Assembly (NCBI GenBank): GCA_963704155.1
Contig: CAVPHF010000043.1
Location: forward strand, 1 to 64,000
DNA: 64,000 bases
Reading direction: 5' to 3'
Origin: Thiohalocapsa sp963704155
GTDB lineage: Bacteria; Pseudomonadota; Gammaproteobacteria; Chromatiales; Chromatiaceae
The notes under the pieces were generated by a model. The model was given only the letters and a program-made list of their open reading frames with translations. It was not told the origin of the DNA and did no database searches. The position numbers were made by a program, and so were the translations under genes. Of the stretch, positions 51,084-60,541 are shown in pieces (position 1 is the first letter of the stretch; each line of letters starts with the position of its first letter).

Positions 51084-51564
51084 CTCAATGGATCCTCCGG
51101 CCGAGCATCACCGCCACTGCGCACTGCTTGCGGCGAACTCTTGCAGCGGGTGCAAACGCCTACCGCACGCTTAAGAGACGCTAATTCATTGGGCTTGCTG
51201 GATTGGGCTTCCTGGCCAAGAATCAGCACGGCATCCTGGCCCCACGGGAAGCGCTGAGTCGTTCGGGCCTTACCAAGCACTCGTTTGCAGCCTGCCAGAT
51301 CTTCATCTGGCGCGTCCAGTTCAAGCATCGCTCCAATGATCGACACCAGCGGCTGTCGGCTCTGCTCCAGGCTGGTCACACGGGCTCTCGGCACCACAAA
51401 CGGCCTATTGGGAGCGGCGACCCTGATCATGAGATGACCCGCTACTCGCGCGCCAGCCGCCTGGGGCAAGGCTGCCTCGTCACCGGCCTGTTCATGTTGG
51501 CAACGCGCGCATTGGGCGAGGATTGATGTGCGCGCTGATCCAGGTTCCCGGCGTACTCGCACCC
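51084..51564. other. Region without a confident gene
   Basis: A 160-codon frame exists on the minus strand (51080-51562), overlapping the start of DUF1576. It has no recognisable domain, signal or helix pattern, and in a GC-rich genome such frames arise by chance. The region separates the DUF1576 fragment from the nuclease gene. Confidence 0.4.
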
Positions 51565-52254
51565 TCAGAGGGCCCAGTCCCGCGCCGAGGATTCCGACGC
51601 ATAGATCGCCGCCGGCTCCTCGATCGCCCAGCGAATCGCCTCGGCGGTGGCCTTGCCGATTCCGGGAACGGCGGCGAGGTCGCGGGCTGGCGCGGCAATG
51701 ACGGCCTCGATACTGCCGAAGCGCTCAATCAGCCGCTTGGCACGCATCGGGCCGATACCGGGGAGCCCTTGCAGGATATGACTCTGCACCCGCGGCTTGG
51801 CGCGCGGGCGCTGGCCGTGCCGGGGCAACGCGCCGCTGGATTGAGCGCGGCCCTGGCGGGCGGCCAACAGTATCAACCCGGCAGACTCCTCGGGGTCGAT
51901 TGCGCGGAGCAACGGCAAGCCAAGGAACAGGCTGAGCGTGATCAGCGCCCCTTGAATCGCCTCGCGGCGCATTCGGCTGTCGGTGAGCGCCTGGGAGCGG
52001 CCTTCGAGGATCATCGCTGCGCGCTCCGGCGCATTGGCGAGACGCAGGGCCTGAGCAAATAGACGTCCGTCTTTGATGGACTCCACCAGATCAGGCAGCG
52101 TCTTGCGCTCGATCAGCAGCCAGTCATCGACGCGGTAATCACCCACCGGCAGACGCTCGACCTGGAGGCGAACAGCGGGATCTCGGCGCAGTTCCGGAAG
52201 CACCGCGCCGGCGCGCTCGCGGTCATCGGCGATGATGTTGAAGCTCTGTGCCAT
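51565..52254 (-). CDS. ERCC4-type nuclease with helix-hairpin-helix
   Basis: Protein of 229 residues. The N-terminal ERCC4 nuclease domain has the first acidic cluster ADDRERAG and the catalytic LIERKTLPDLVESI with the ERK motif. The C-terminal part has two helix-hairpin-helix motifs (LQGLPGIGPMRAKRLIERFG and LAAVPGIGKATAEAI) for DNA binding. Family members of the XPF/Mus81 type cut branched DNA; bacterial stand-alone forms are presumed repair nucleases. ATG 52254 (MAQSFN) is preferred over 52263. Confidence 0.9.
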   Translation of the reverse strand: MAQSFNIIADDRERAGAVLPELRRDPAVRLQVERLPVGDYRVDDWLLIERKTLPDLVESIKDGRLFAQALRLANAPERAAMILEGRSQALTDSRMRREAIQGALITLSLFLGLPLLRAIDPEESAGLILLAARQGRAQSSGALPRHGQRPRAKPRVQSHILQGLPGIGPMRAKRLIERFGSIEAVIAAPARDLAAVPGIGKATAEAIRWAIEEPAAIYASESSARDWAL

Positions 52255-52283
52255 CGCCTCCACCCCGGGGTCGCACGTTTTCT

Positions 52284-53672
52284 TCAGGCAATTGCCGGAA
52301 GCCGCACCAGAACGGCAAGCCCGCCTTTCTGGCGACTGCTGAAGTCGAGGCTACCGCCATAGGCGTCGATCACGTCCCGGGCGATCGCCAGACCGAGGCC
52401 GCTGCCTTGTTTGCGCTGATCCAAGCGCAGGCCGCGCTCGCAGAGCCGCGGCAGCTCCTCCGGCGCTACACCAGGACCGTCATCGGCAATGCGAATGACG
52501 ATGCGAGGCCCGGTCTCGACGCGGATTCGCACCTGCGTGCTCGCCCATTTCGCGGCATTCTCCAGCAGGTTGCCGAGCAGTTCCAGCAGATCGTCGGGCA
52601 TCATCGCGGCAATGGCAGGCGCCGGCGCATCCACCGTCCAATCGAGGCGCATGCCGTCCGGCGTGCGTTGCAGCGTGTTCAGCAAGCGCCGCAGCGCGTC
52701 ACCGACATCGGCGCGCGCCTGATGCGTCTGCGCACCTGAGCGCACGCGGGCACGCACGAGTTCACGATCGACCCGCCGGCGCATGGTCTCGGCCAGTTGT
52801 TCCAAGTCGGCCGCCAGCGCGTTATCTCCGCGCGCGCGCAGACGCTCGGCATCGGCACCGAGGGCGCTCAGCGGCGTCTTCAGTCCATGCGCCAGATCGG
52901 CAGTCCAGGCGCGCGCGCGCTCAACCGCCTGCTCGCGCGCCGCGAGCAGCGCGTTGACCTCGCTGACCAGCGGCATGACCTCATCCGGGAAGTCGCCGGG
53001 CAGGCGCCGCTCGGCACCTGAGCGGATGAGATTGACACCGCGCCGAACGGCCTCGAGCGGCGCGAGTCCAGCGCGAATTTGTACCCAGGTCGCGGCCCCG
53101 AGCAGCAGCGCGATGACGCCGAGGTAGGGCAGCATGTCGGCGGCGAAGGCATCGCGCGTTGCGGTCAGCTCCGCGCGGTCGATGGCCGTCAGCAGACGCA
53201 GCGCCCGCTGGCCGTCAACGCCGTCGACCAGGATGGCGCGCTCGCGCACCAGCAGTGTCTGACCGCCCGGACCGAGTAGCCGGTGAGCATGGACGGCACC
53301 AGGCTCGAGCAGATCCGGCGGCAAGCGGATCTGCGTATCCCAGAGCGAGCGCGAGCGCAGCAGCCCGGTCTTGAACGACGCGCTGTCCTCTGTTGCACCG
53401 ACACCCTTGTCGTCGATCTGCCAGTAGAGCCCGCTCAACGGCTTGAGGAAGCGCGGGTCGGCCGGCGACGGGTCGACATGGACCTGCCCATCGGCGCCGA
53501 TCCGAACCGCGGCCGCGAGCAGGTTCAGCTGGCCGGTCAGCTCGGCGCCGATGCGACGCTCCACGTGGCGCTCGAACAGCACCACCAAAGCGACGGCGGC
53601 TACCAAGAGCGCCAGCGCGATGGAGCCGAGCGCGGCAACCGCAAGCCGAACACGCAGCGACCGGCGCGTCAA
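52284..53672 (-). CDS. Sensor histidine kinase (PhoQ/QseC-like)
   Basis: Membrane kinase of 462 residues. Helix 1 LRVRLAVAALGSIALALLVA, a periplasmic sensor of about 130 residues, helix 2 PYLGVIALLLGAATWVQIR, a HAMP linker, then the phosphoacceptor His in DLAHGLKTPLSALG, N-box ELLGNLLENAAKWA and G-boxes DDGPGVAPEEL and GSGLGLAIARDVIDAYGGS. It overlaps the response regulator gene by 4 bp. Signal unknown; the adjacent PepSY and cytochrome genes suggest an envelope or redox cue (inference). Confidence 0.94.
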   Translation of the reverse strand: MTRRSLRVRLAVAALGSIALALLVAAVALVVLFERHVERRIGAELTGQLNLLAAAVRIGADGQVHVDPSPADPRFLKPLSGLYWQIDDKGVGATEDSASFKTGLLRSRSLWDTQIRLPPDLLEPGAVHAHRLLGPGGQTLLVRERAILVDGVDGQRALRLLTAIDRAELTATRDAFAADMLPYLGVIALLLGAATWVQIRAGLAPLEAVRRGVNLIRSGAERRLPGDFPDEVMPLVSEVNALLAAREQAVERARAWTADLAHGLKTPLSALGADAERLRARGDNALAADLEQLAETMRRRVDRELVRARVRSGAQTHQARADVGDALRRLLNTLQRTPDGMRLDWTVDAPAPAIAAMMPDDLLELLGNLLENAAKWASTQVRIRVETGPRIVIRIADDGPGVAPEELPRLCERGLRLDQRKQGSGLGLAIARDVIDAYGGSLDFSSRQKGGLAVLVRLPAIA

Positions 53673-54340
53673 CTGTCGTCCGCCTCCGGCTCGATCAGAT
53701 AACCGAAGCCGCGCCTGGTCTGAATTAGGCCGCCGCCGAGCTTGCGGCGCACGCGACCGACAAGCACCTCGACCGCGTTCGACTCGCGCTCGAAATCCTG
53801 TGCGTAGAGCTGCTCGGTCAGCTCCAGCTGCGGGATCACGCGCCCGGCGTGCTGCATCAGATAGGCCACCAGACGGTACTCCTGCGGCGACAGGTGGATC
53901 GGCACACCATCGCGGCTCACCTGCATCCGGCGCGTGTCCAGCATGAATCCGCCGATGCTCAGCACCGGCGACGCCTGACCGGCTGAACGACGCACCAGCG
54001 CGCGCAGCCGCGCCAGCAATTCCTCCATGCGAAACGGCTTTGGGAGGTAGTCGTCGGCACCGGCATCGATCCCTTCCACACGTTCGTGCCAGTCGCCTCG
54101 CGCGGTCAGGATAAGCACCGGGAAGCGCTGCCCGGCCGAGCGCCAGCGGCGCAGCACCGATAACCCGTCCATACCCGGAAGGCCCAGGTCCAATATCACG
54201 GCGGACCAGGTCTCGGTGTCACCGCGGAACCAGGCATCCTCGCCATCCGCGACATGCTCAGCCACGAAACCGGCGGCATCCAGCGCCTTGACCACCCCTT
54301 CCGCCAGGCGCGCGTCATCTTCCACCAACAGTATCCGCAT
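53669..54340 (-). CDS. OmpR-family response regulator
   Basis: Protein of 223 residues. Receiver domain: LLVEDDARLAEGVVKALDAA, phospho-Asp in AVILDLGLPGMDGLSVLR near 52, LTARGDWHERVEGID and DDYLPKPF. The C-terminal winged helix (HLSPQEYRLVAYLMQHAGRV, VEVLVGRVRRKLGGGLIQTR) binds DNA. It lies between the PepSY gene and the kinase and probably controls the divergent cytochrome operon, as is usual for such divergent layouts (inference). Confidence 0.95.
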   Translation of the reverse strand: MRILLVEDDARLAEGVVKALDAAGFVAEHVADGEDAWFRGDTETWSAVILDLGLPGMDGLSVLRRWRSAGQRFPVLILTARGDWHERVEGIDAGADDYLPKPFRMEELLARLRALVRRSAGQASPVLSIGGFMLDTRRMQVSRDGVPIHLSPQEYRLVAYLMQHAGRVIPQLELTEQLYAQDFERESNAVEVLVGRVRRKLGGGLIQTRRGFGYLIEPEADDS

Positions 54341-54648
54341 CAGTCATGTCCCTGTTCGATCGGGCGGGCAGTCGCCGCATCCACTAATACCTCTAGCAGA
54401 CGTCCGTTTGTCGCGATGATCTTGAGCTCGTAGACCCAGCGACCGTGCTCACGCTCCAGCTCCACCTCGACGACGTCGCCGGGCACCGCGACCGCCACCG
54501 CGGCCAGGATCTCTGACATTGGGCGAACCTCTCCGCGCAGCAGGGCCGCGCGCGCGCGATCGTGATCCGGAGGATCAGCCGCAACCACTGCCGCGCCGAG
54601 CAGGGCTGCGGCAGTCATGGAAGCGAAGACCGCGAGTTTGGCATTCAT
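54340..54648 (-). CDS. PepSY domain periplasmic protein
   Basis: Protein of 102 residues. Signal peptide MNAKLAVFASMTAAALLGAA ending VVAA, then a single PepSY domain: MSEILAAVAVAVPGDVVEVE, WVYELKIIATNGRLLEVLV. Genes of this type often stand before two-component systems and b561 cytochromes. It overlaps the response regulator by one base. ATG 54648 gives the signal peptide; the longer frame does not. Confidence 0.9.
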   Translation of the reverse strand: MNAKLAVFASMTAAALLGAAVVAADPPDHDRARAALLRGEVRPMSEILAAVAVAVPGDVVEVELEREHGRWVYELKIIATNGRLLEVLVDAATARPIEQGHD

Positions 54649-54943
54649 CTGGGTGGTCCTCGTGGTTTGGATGCTCGGCCTCGACAGAGGCCCGCGCCAT
54701 TGCGGGGACAAACCGCATGGCAGGCTTGGGTCCGGCTCCAATCGATGGCGGTCCGATACGCCGCAATCCTGGACCACGAAACCTGACAGAACGCTGACGG
54801 CCATGCACAGGGATCGGTCAGCACCCGCCCGGTAGTCTCTCCCGCAACCGTCGCAATGCCATTCCCGTGATCGTATCGGCTCCGGAACGGCATCAGCACG
54901 GCAGCGACACCGAACGATTGAACTGAATTAGGAGCACAGATCC

Positions 54944-55567
54944 ATGAATCTACAGAGCATCGCACAAACGGCTGCCGCCGACGGCGCCGTCCAGCACCCG
55001 GATACAATCAAGCAGATCAGGGTCTGGGACCCATTGGTGCGGATCTTTCACTGGTCGTTGGTAGCCGCCTTCGCGACCGCCTTCATTGTCGAGGACGATC
55101 TGCTCGGCGTGCACGTCTGGGCCGGCTATCTGGTGCTGGCGCTGATCGCTGTGCGTCTGGTCTGGGGCTTCATCGGTAGCCGCCATGCCCGCTTCACGGA
55201 CTTCGTGCGCGGCCCACGACAAGTATTCGGCTACCTCGGCGACGCGATTCGCTTCAACGCCAAACGTTACCTTGGACACAACCCGGCCGGCGGCGCCATG
55301 GTCGTCGCGCTCCTGCTGCTGGTTGCACTGACGGGCATCAGCGGGATGGCGCTCTACGGCGGCCAGGAGCTGTCCGGCCCGCTGGCACCGCTGATGCAGG
55401 GCATGCCGGCGTCCTGGGCCGATGGGCTGGAGGAGACACATGAGCTGTTGGCGAACCTGACGCTGGCCTTCATCGTCGCGCACGTCTTGGGCGTGCTGTT
55501 CTCGAGCCTGTCGCACCAGGAGAACCTGATCCGTTCCATGTTCACCGGCCGCAAGCGCGGCGTCTGA
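54944..55567 (+). CDS. Cytochrome b561 family protein (YceJ/CybB type)
   Basis: Protein of 207 residues with four membrane helices: VRIFHWSLVAAFATAFIVED (first heme His), GVHVWAGYLVLALIAVRLVW (second His), AGGAMVVALLLLVALTGISG and LLANLTLAFIVAHVLGVLF. It is a di-heme b-type electron carrier in the inner membrane, likely passing electrons between the quinone pool and the periplasmic cytochromes encoded next (SHP and DHC). It diverges from the PepSY-RR-HK operon across 295 bp. Confidence 0.92.
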   Translation: MNLQSIAQTAAADGAVQHPDTIKQIRVWDPLVRIFHWSLVAAFATAFIVEDDLLGVHVWAGYLVLALIAVRLVWGFIGSRHARFTDFVRGPRQVFGYLGDAIRFNAKRYLGHNPAGGAMVVALLLLVALTGISGMALYGGQELSGPLAPLMQGMPASWADGLEETHELLANLTLAFIVAHVLGVLFSSLSHQENLIRSMFTGRKRGV

Positions 55568-55581
55568 GGAGGACCTCCACC

Positions 55582-55965
55582 ATGCGCAAACCAAACACCA
55601 ACGCCCCGCGTTCGCGGCCACTGACCAGCATGCTCGCCGGCCTGCTGGTCAGCCTGACCGCGACTAACGCACCGCCGCTGATGGCCGCCGACGGCGCCGC
55701 CGCTTGGGTCAAGACCTATGCGCAGACGGACGGCTCGCCGGCGCGCAGCTGCGCGAGCTGCCACACCGCGGATCTGACCCAGCCAGGCAATCACGCCAAG
55801 ACCGGCAAGCGCATCGAGCCGCTGGCGCCATCGATCAACCCGCAGCGCCTGACCGACCCCAACAAGGTCGAGAAGTGGCTGCTGCGCAACTGCCGCTGGA
55901 CCCTAGGCCGCGAATGCAGTACTGCCGAGAAGGCGGAATTCATCAGCTATATCAAGAGCCAATAG
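55582..55965 (+). CDS. DUF1924 / SHP-type monoheme cytochrome c
   Basis: Protein of 127 residues. Signal peptide ending around APPLMA, then a DUF1924 domain with a heme-binding CASCH at 57-61, KTGKRIEPLAPSINPQRLTD and CRWTLGRECSTAEKAEFI. Proteins of this type are related to Sphaeroides heme protein, a monoheme c-type with an open coordination site. The gene starts 14 bp after the cytochrome b561 gene, behind GAGGAGGACCTCC. Confidence 0.9.
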   Translation: MRKPNTNAPRSRPLTSMLAGLLVSLTATNAPPLMAADGAAAWVKTYAQTDGSPARSCASCHTADLTQPGNHAKTGKRIEPLAPSINPQRLTDPNKVEKWLLRNCRWTLGRECSTAEKAEFISYIKSQ

Positions 55966-55993
55966 CGCTCAACACCTGAACGGAGAAACCATC

Positions 55994-56578
55994 ATGAACA
56001 CATCGATTCGCGGCACCGCCATGGTCGCCGTCAGCCTGCTGGCCCTCGCCGCCGCCGGGCTAGCCCTGGGCGATTCCGATGACGATCACGACGAACGCCG
56101 AGGCCGCGGCGGCTGGATAGAGCCCGGCAAGGACGTAAGGCCCGTGACCAACGCCAGCTACACGGAAGAATGCGGGGCCTGCCACATGCCCTATCAGCCC
56201 GGTCTACTGTCGGCAGCAGACTGGCGGCGCATCATGGATAAGGATGCACTTGCCGACCACTACGGCGACGATGCGTCGCTTTCGGCCGCAATTCGTAACG
56301 AACTCGCATCTTACTTGGACGCCAACAGCGCCGACCAGGCCGGCGGTTCGCGCTCGCGTGCCTTCTCGAAAGGCAGCTCCGTGGCCGACGGACTGCCGCG
56401 CATCACCGAGACGCGCTACTTCCGCAATGAGCACCATGAGATCCCGCGGCGCATGGTCGTGGACAACGCGGATGTCGGCAGCTTCAGCAACTGCAACGCC
56501 TGTCATCAGGGCGCCGATGAAGGGGTCTACAACGAACACCGGGTGCGCATCCCCGGCTTCGGCCCCTGGGACGATTGA
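55994..56578 (+). CDS. Diheme cytochrome c (DHC)
   Basis: Periplasmic protein of 194 residues. Signal peptide to about 25, then an acidic His-rich start, first heme CGACH at 60-64 and second CNACH at 167-171. The conserved block RYFRNEHHEIPRRMVVDN and the C-terminal VRIPGFGPWDD match DHC family proteins, which partner SHP and a b561 in Rhodobacter and relatives. The three genes form one operon: b561, SHP, DHC. Confidence 0.92.
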   Translation: MNTSIRGTAMVAVSLLALAAAGLALGDSDDDHDERRGRGGWIEPGKDVRPVTNASYTEECGACHMPYQPGLLSAADWRRIMDKDALADHYGDDASLSAAIRNELASYLDANSADQAGGSRSRAFSKGSSVADGLPRITETRYFRNEHHEIPRRMVVDNADVGSFSNCNACHQGADEGVYNEHRVRIPGFGPWDD

Positions 56579-56592
56579 GTCCGCCCCGGCGG

Positions 56593-56841
56593 CTAGCGCA
56601 GGTTCTGCTTGAACGCGGGCACCTCGGCATTGCGCGCATGCGAGAAGTTGGCGAAGGTGATTTTGCCGGCGACCAGGGAGACGCCACGGAAATTCGCATC
56701 GTTGACGTCCGCATGGCGCAGGACCGCGCCGTGCAGCTCGGCGCCGTCGACGATGTCGTCGCGCAGATCGGCGCCGGCCAGGCTGTCGGCCACGACCACC
56801 CGCAGAAGCTGCCCAGTCGCTCTGTGTCTGATCTCGGTCAT
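56593..56841 (-). CDS. Short pentapeptide-repeat protein
   Basis: Protein of 82 residues. After MTEIRHRATGQLLRVVV come about eight A(D/N)Lxx units (LAGADLRDDIVDGAELHGAV, ADVNDANFRGVSL, ITFANFSHA), enough for two coils of a right-handed quadrilateral beta-helix. Pentapeptide proteins have varied roles; none is assigned here. It converges with the DHC gene, 14 bp apart. ATG 56841 or 56874. Confidence 0.8.
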   Translation of the reverse strand: MTEIRHRATGQLLRVVVADSLAGADLRDDIVDGAELHGAVLRHADVNDANFRGVSLVAGKITFANFSHARNAEVPAFKQNLR

Positions 56842-57377
56842 GATCGCCGCCTTGGTTTGCCCCGTTAATCTCAAGGCGGCCGGTCATGAAGGGCAGATCC
56901 GGCCATGCCGGGTTGACACAAATCATAACTGGGCGGGAATGCGGCGGCAGTCAACGCCAGCCCTGAGCGACCGAAACCTTGCTTCGGTCGATCTCGGGCT
57001 GCTCTCGGCCGATTGAAGCGTCGTACTTTCGTCAGCCCGTTGCCGCAGTTCGGAAAACAGAAAGGCTTACTACCGGTCGGTCACGGAGTTCGCTCGACGG
57101 CATGATCGACGATATGATCGCCGTTAGTTTCCTCGAACCTTTTTGTTCTCTGCTGTTCGCCGTGCCTCCCTGCCTCCGTGTCAGTCGAAAGACCGTCGTT
57201 GACCGCATCAGCCCGGCGCCTAACGGATCGGCAATGGTGCGACCTAGCGTCTCACGCCAAGCGTAAACACGAGGACGCGCAGGCTCCTGCCGGATTGCGC
57301 CTCGCGACGACGGCGTCCCAAGCTTAACCCGGCCCGAAACACACCGAAACCGACCAACTCCAACCGGAGCCTTAGCT
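56842..57377. other. Spacer, no gene
   Basis: 536 bp between the pentapeptide gene and the next cytochrome b561. Short open frames show no family. The b561 promoter must lie here; no confident motif was found. Confidence 0.4.
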
Positions 57378-58055
57378 ATGCGGATCAGAGTCTGGGATCT
57401 ACCAACCCGTGCCTTCCACTGGCTGCTGTTCGTCACCGTCAGCGCATCACTATTGACCGGCCTGGAAGGTGGCAACTGGATGGTCTGGCACGGCCGGCTC
57501 GGCCTCCTGATACTGGGGTTGTTGGTGTTCCGGCTGGTCTGGGGCCTGCTCGGCTCGACCTATGCGCGGTTCGCGGACTTCGCGCCGACGCCAAGCCGGA
57601 TTTCGGCCTATCTGCGCGGCCGCTGGCAGGGCTTGGGGCACAACCCGCTCGGCGCCTTATCAGTATTCGCGCTGCTCGCGTTGCTGCTGTGGCAAGCCGG
57701 AAGCGGCCTGTTCAGTAACGACGACATTGCCTTCGAAGGCCCACTGCACGACCTGGTCACCAAGTCGACCAGCGATTGGTTGAGCAGCTTACACCGCCAG
57801 GGGCTGTGGCTGATCGTCGGACTGGTGACGCTGCACATACTCGCAGCGCTGTTTTACACCTTCGTCCGCGGAAACAACCTGATCAAGCCGATGATTACCG
57901 GCTACAAGGAATCCGCCGATCCGGATGCGCGTCGCGCGCGCGGCGGCCCGCTCTGGGCGCTGCTGCTGGCGCTGGCGATTGCCGGCGTGACGGTCTGGAT
58001 AGCCGATGGCGGACTCTTGCCGCCACCACCGCCGCCGGTCGTCCCCGCCTGGTGA
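57378..58055 (+). CDS. Second cytochrome b561 family protein
   Basis: Protein of 225 residues, four heme-binding helices plus one extra C-terminal helix: LPTRAFHWLLFVTVSASLL, VWHGRLGLLILGLLVFRLVW, LGALSVFALLALLLWQAGSG, LIVGLVTLHILAALFYTFV, then WALLLALAIAGVTVWIAD and a Pro tail. The His positions for two b hemes are kept. It faces the cytochrome c' gene (convergent), its likely periplasmic partner; such b561/c' pairs are common in purple bacteria. Confidence 0.92.
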   Translation: MRIRVWDLPTRAFHWLLFVTVSASLLTGLEGGNWMVWHGRLGLLILGLLVFRLVWGLLGSTYARFADFAPTPSRISAYLRGRWQGLGHNPLGALSVFALLALLLWQAGSGLFSNDDIAFEGPLHDLVTKSTSDWLSSLHRQGLWLIVGLVTLHILAALFYTFVRGNNLIKPMITGYKESADPDARRARGGPLWALLLALAIAGVTVWIADGGLLPPPPPPVVPAW

Positions 58056-58070
58056 TGGTGGCCGATTGGA

Positions 58071-58092
58071 TCAGGCGTGTTCGGACGCCTGA
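58071..58092. terminator. Hairpin between convergent cytochrome genes
   Basis: TCAGGCGT-GTTCGG-ACGCCTGA, a perfect 8-bp stem with a 6-nt loop, 15 bp after the b561 stop. It probably terminates the plus-strand transcript, and possibly both; U-runs are weak. Confidence 0.55.
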
Positions 58093-58200
58093 TTCCGCCG
58101 GCCGGGCTTGGCTTGGTTGCCGAGCCTATCCATTGGCGGCTGTCGGATGGGCATCGGGTCATTCCTTGACCCGAAAGATCCTTAGGCGATTGCCGTGGAC

Positions 58201-58677
58201 TTATTCCTGGCGGAATTTGTCATGGCAGGCCTTGCAGGACTTACCGAGTTCGCCGAATGCCTCTTTGACCTCTGCCGGATCGCCCATGGCGGCGACCTCC
58301 GCCATGTTGTTGGCCGCCTCGACAAAGGCGGTGGCGACGCGACCAACCTCCTCGGGCTCGGTGAACAGGGCCGGCTCCACGCGCGTCTTGACGTCGCCGA
58401 TGTCCTTGTCGGTACCAGGACCGTAGAGCGCGCCCATGCCGGAGTTGGCGATGCCGGCGATGGCATTGGCGGCTGCCGACACCTGGGTCTGATTGAAGTC
58501 ACCCTCTAGGTTGGCCTTGATCTTACCCATGTTCCAGGACATGAAGGTATAGCCGGCCTGACGGGTCAGGATCTGCTCTTCCGGCTTCAGGTCGGCAGCG
58601 ACGACCACGCCTGCCAACCCGCCAGCCAACCCGAGGGCGAGACAAGAAGCGACGGTGGTGCGAAGGATTCGATGCAT
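58201..58677 (-). CDS. Cytochrome c'
   Basis: Protein of 158 residues. Signal peptide ending LAGVVVAA, then a four-helix bundle: LKPEEQILTRQAGYTFMSWN at the start and a C-terminal heme motif CKACHDKFRQE at 148-158, where the fifth ligand is the His and the sixth site is open. Cytochrome c' binds NO and CO in the periplasm and is a hallmark of purple bacteria. ATG 58677 gives the best signal peptide. Confidence 0.95.
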   Translation of the reverse strand: MHRILRTTVASCLALGLAGGLAGVVVAADLKPEEQILTRQAGYTFMSWNMGKIKANLEGDFNQTQVSAAANAIAGIANSGMGALYGPGTDKDIGDVKTRVEPALFTEPEEVGRVATAFVEAANNMAEVAAMGDPAEVKEAFGELGKSCKACHDKFRQE

Positions 58678-58894
58678 GCGTTGTACTCCAAATTGACGGT
58701 GATTAAGAGGCGTGCAATGGTAACCAACCCTAGCGGCCATTGCATCCGTTCCTTCCCGCTCCGGCAGCCTCAAGCCGTTGTTTGAAGTTGAGAACTATTT
58801 GCCCGTAGGACTGTCGGCCGCCGCGCATGAACTCGTGCCCACACGGGTGCGACACGCACAACCGGCGCGCACTAAGGCGATTCCTGATCCCACC

Positions 58895-60361
58895 TCATCC
58901 CAGCCGGCTGGATGGCTCTTCGACAACGGTCAGGACGCGGATCGCATCGGTGCCGCCGGCGCTCCGCGTGTGTCCCCAGGTGGCGATCAGCACGTCGCCG
59001 GGGCGCACAAGGTGCCGTTCCAGCGCAACGCGCATCGCCAGCGTGATCTTCGCGTCATCGCTGATACCGGCCTCGTAGAGGACTGGCACCACGCCCCAGT
59101 TCAGCGACAGCCGACGCGCGACCGTCAGTGATGCGGTCACTGCCAGGATCGGACACTCCGGCCGATGCTTGGAGATCAGCCTCGACGTGAAGCCGGTTTC
59201 GGTTAGACTCAGGATGGCCGCCGCGTCGAGCTGCACCGCCATGCGCACGGCCGAGTGCGCGACCGCCTCGGTGACGACATTGGACGGGTGCGGCAGTGTC
59301 TGCTGCAGCCAGCCGTACTCGCGCAGCGACGCCTCGGCGCGCACCGCCAGTTCCGCCATCATACGGACCGCCTCGACCGGATAGGCGCCGGCCGCGGTCT
59401 CGCCCGACAGCATGATCGCCGAGCTGCCGTCGAGGATGGCATTGGCGACATCGCTGGCCTCGGCACGCGTGGGCTTAGGATTGCGCTCCATCGACGCCAG
59501 CATCTGCGTGGCGGTGATCACCGGCTTGCCGTTGCTGACCGTGGTGCGGATGATCTTCTTCTGCGTGCTCGGCACATCCGCCAGCGGCAGCTCGACGCCG
59601 AGGTCGCCGCGGGCCACCATGACGCCGTCGGCGGCCTGCACGATCTCTAGCAGATTGGCGACGCCGGCACGATTCTCGATCTTGGCGATGATCGGGATCT
59701 CGACCCCGGCCTCTGCCAGCATCTCGCGCATGCGACGCACCTCATCCGCGGTCTGGATGAAGGACGCCGCGATGTACTCGACATCGTTGTCAGCGGCGAA
59801 GCTGAGTTCGCGGATGACGTCATCGCGGTGCTCCGGGTCCACCGCCGTCACCGACAGTTGCGTGCCTGGCAGATTCACGCCCTTGCTGGCCCCGAGCCAG
59901 CCGCCGACCACCACCCGGCAACGCACCTCGAGGTCGGTGGTGGCGAGCACCTGGAGTTCCATCGCGCCATCGTCGAGCAGCACAGCCTCGCCCGGATTGA
60001 CCTCGCGCGGCAGCCGCTGATAGGTCACCGACACCCCACGGGCATCGCCCACGCGCGCGTCCGTGAACAGCGAGAAGGGCTCGCCCGAGATCAATTCGAC
60101 CGCGCTCTCCGCGAGCGGCCCGGTGCGGATCTCGATGCCGCGCGTATCGATCATGATCGCCACCGGCACACCGACCGCATCGGCCGCGGCGCGGATGCGC
60201 GTCAGCCGCGCCTTGTGCTCATCGAAGCTGCCATGCGACAGATTCAGCCGCGCCACACTCATGCCGGCGCGCAGCATCGCCTCCAGCGTCTCTGGGGCAT
60301 CGCTGGCCGGGCCAACGGTGGCGACAATCTTGGTTCGGCGGGTGCGGGCACGGTTGGGCAT
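58895..60361 (-). CDS. pyk: Pyruvate kinase
   Basis: Glycolytic enzyme of 488 residues. TKIVATVGPASDAPETLEAM with MSVARLNLSHGSFDEH, the active-site lysine region PIIAKIENRAGVANLLEI, the pyruvate-kinase signature VMVARGDLGVELPLADVPST, TQMLASMERNPKPTRAEASD and the C-terminal allosteric domain to SSRLG. Length and motifs are normal. It lies between polA and the cytochrome c' gene on the same strand. Confidence 0.96.
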   Translation of the reverse strand: MPNRARTRRTKIVATVGPASDAPETLEAMLRAGMSVARLNLSHGSFDEHKARLTRIRAAADAVGVPVAIMIDTRGIEIRTGPLAESAVELISGEPFSLFTDARVGDARGVSVTYQRLPREVNPGEAVLLDDGAMELQVLATTDLEVRCRVVVGGWLGASKGVNLPGTQLSVTAVDPEHRDDVIRELSFAADNDVEYIAASFIQTADEVRRMREMLAEAGVEIPIIAKIENRAGVANLLEIVQAADGVMVARGDLGVELPLADVPSTQKKIIRTTVSNGKPVITATQMLASMERNPKPTRAEASDVANAILDGSSAIMLSGETAAGAYPVEAVRMMAELAVRAEASLREYGWLQQTLPHPSNVVTEAVAHSAVRMAVQLDAAAILSLTETGFTSRLISKHRPECPILAVTASLTVARRLSLNWGVVPVLYEAGISDDAKITLAMRVALERHLVRPGDVLIATWGHTRSAGGTDAIRVLTVVEEPSSRLG

Positions 60362-60541
60362 AAGAGCGATTCCGTCGGATTACAGCAAAAATGTTCTTGG
60401 CCGGCTCAACGCGCATATCGATCTCGCACGGCGGGCGGCTCACTTGGAGTCGAGTTCGGCGCAGTCAAGTCCCGCAAGGGGCTGCGATATAGCGAAGGAC
60501 CTCTGTAGCAACGCCCCCGTTCGGCCTTCGGCACTCCGCTT

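Noticed and set aside
51080..51562. Minus-strand 160-codon gene before the ERCC4 nuclease
   Set aside because: No domain, weak start, overlaps DUF1576 start; kept as an unassigned region.
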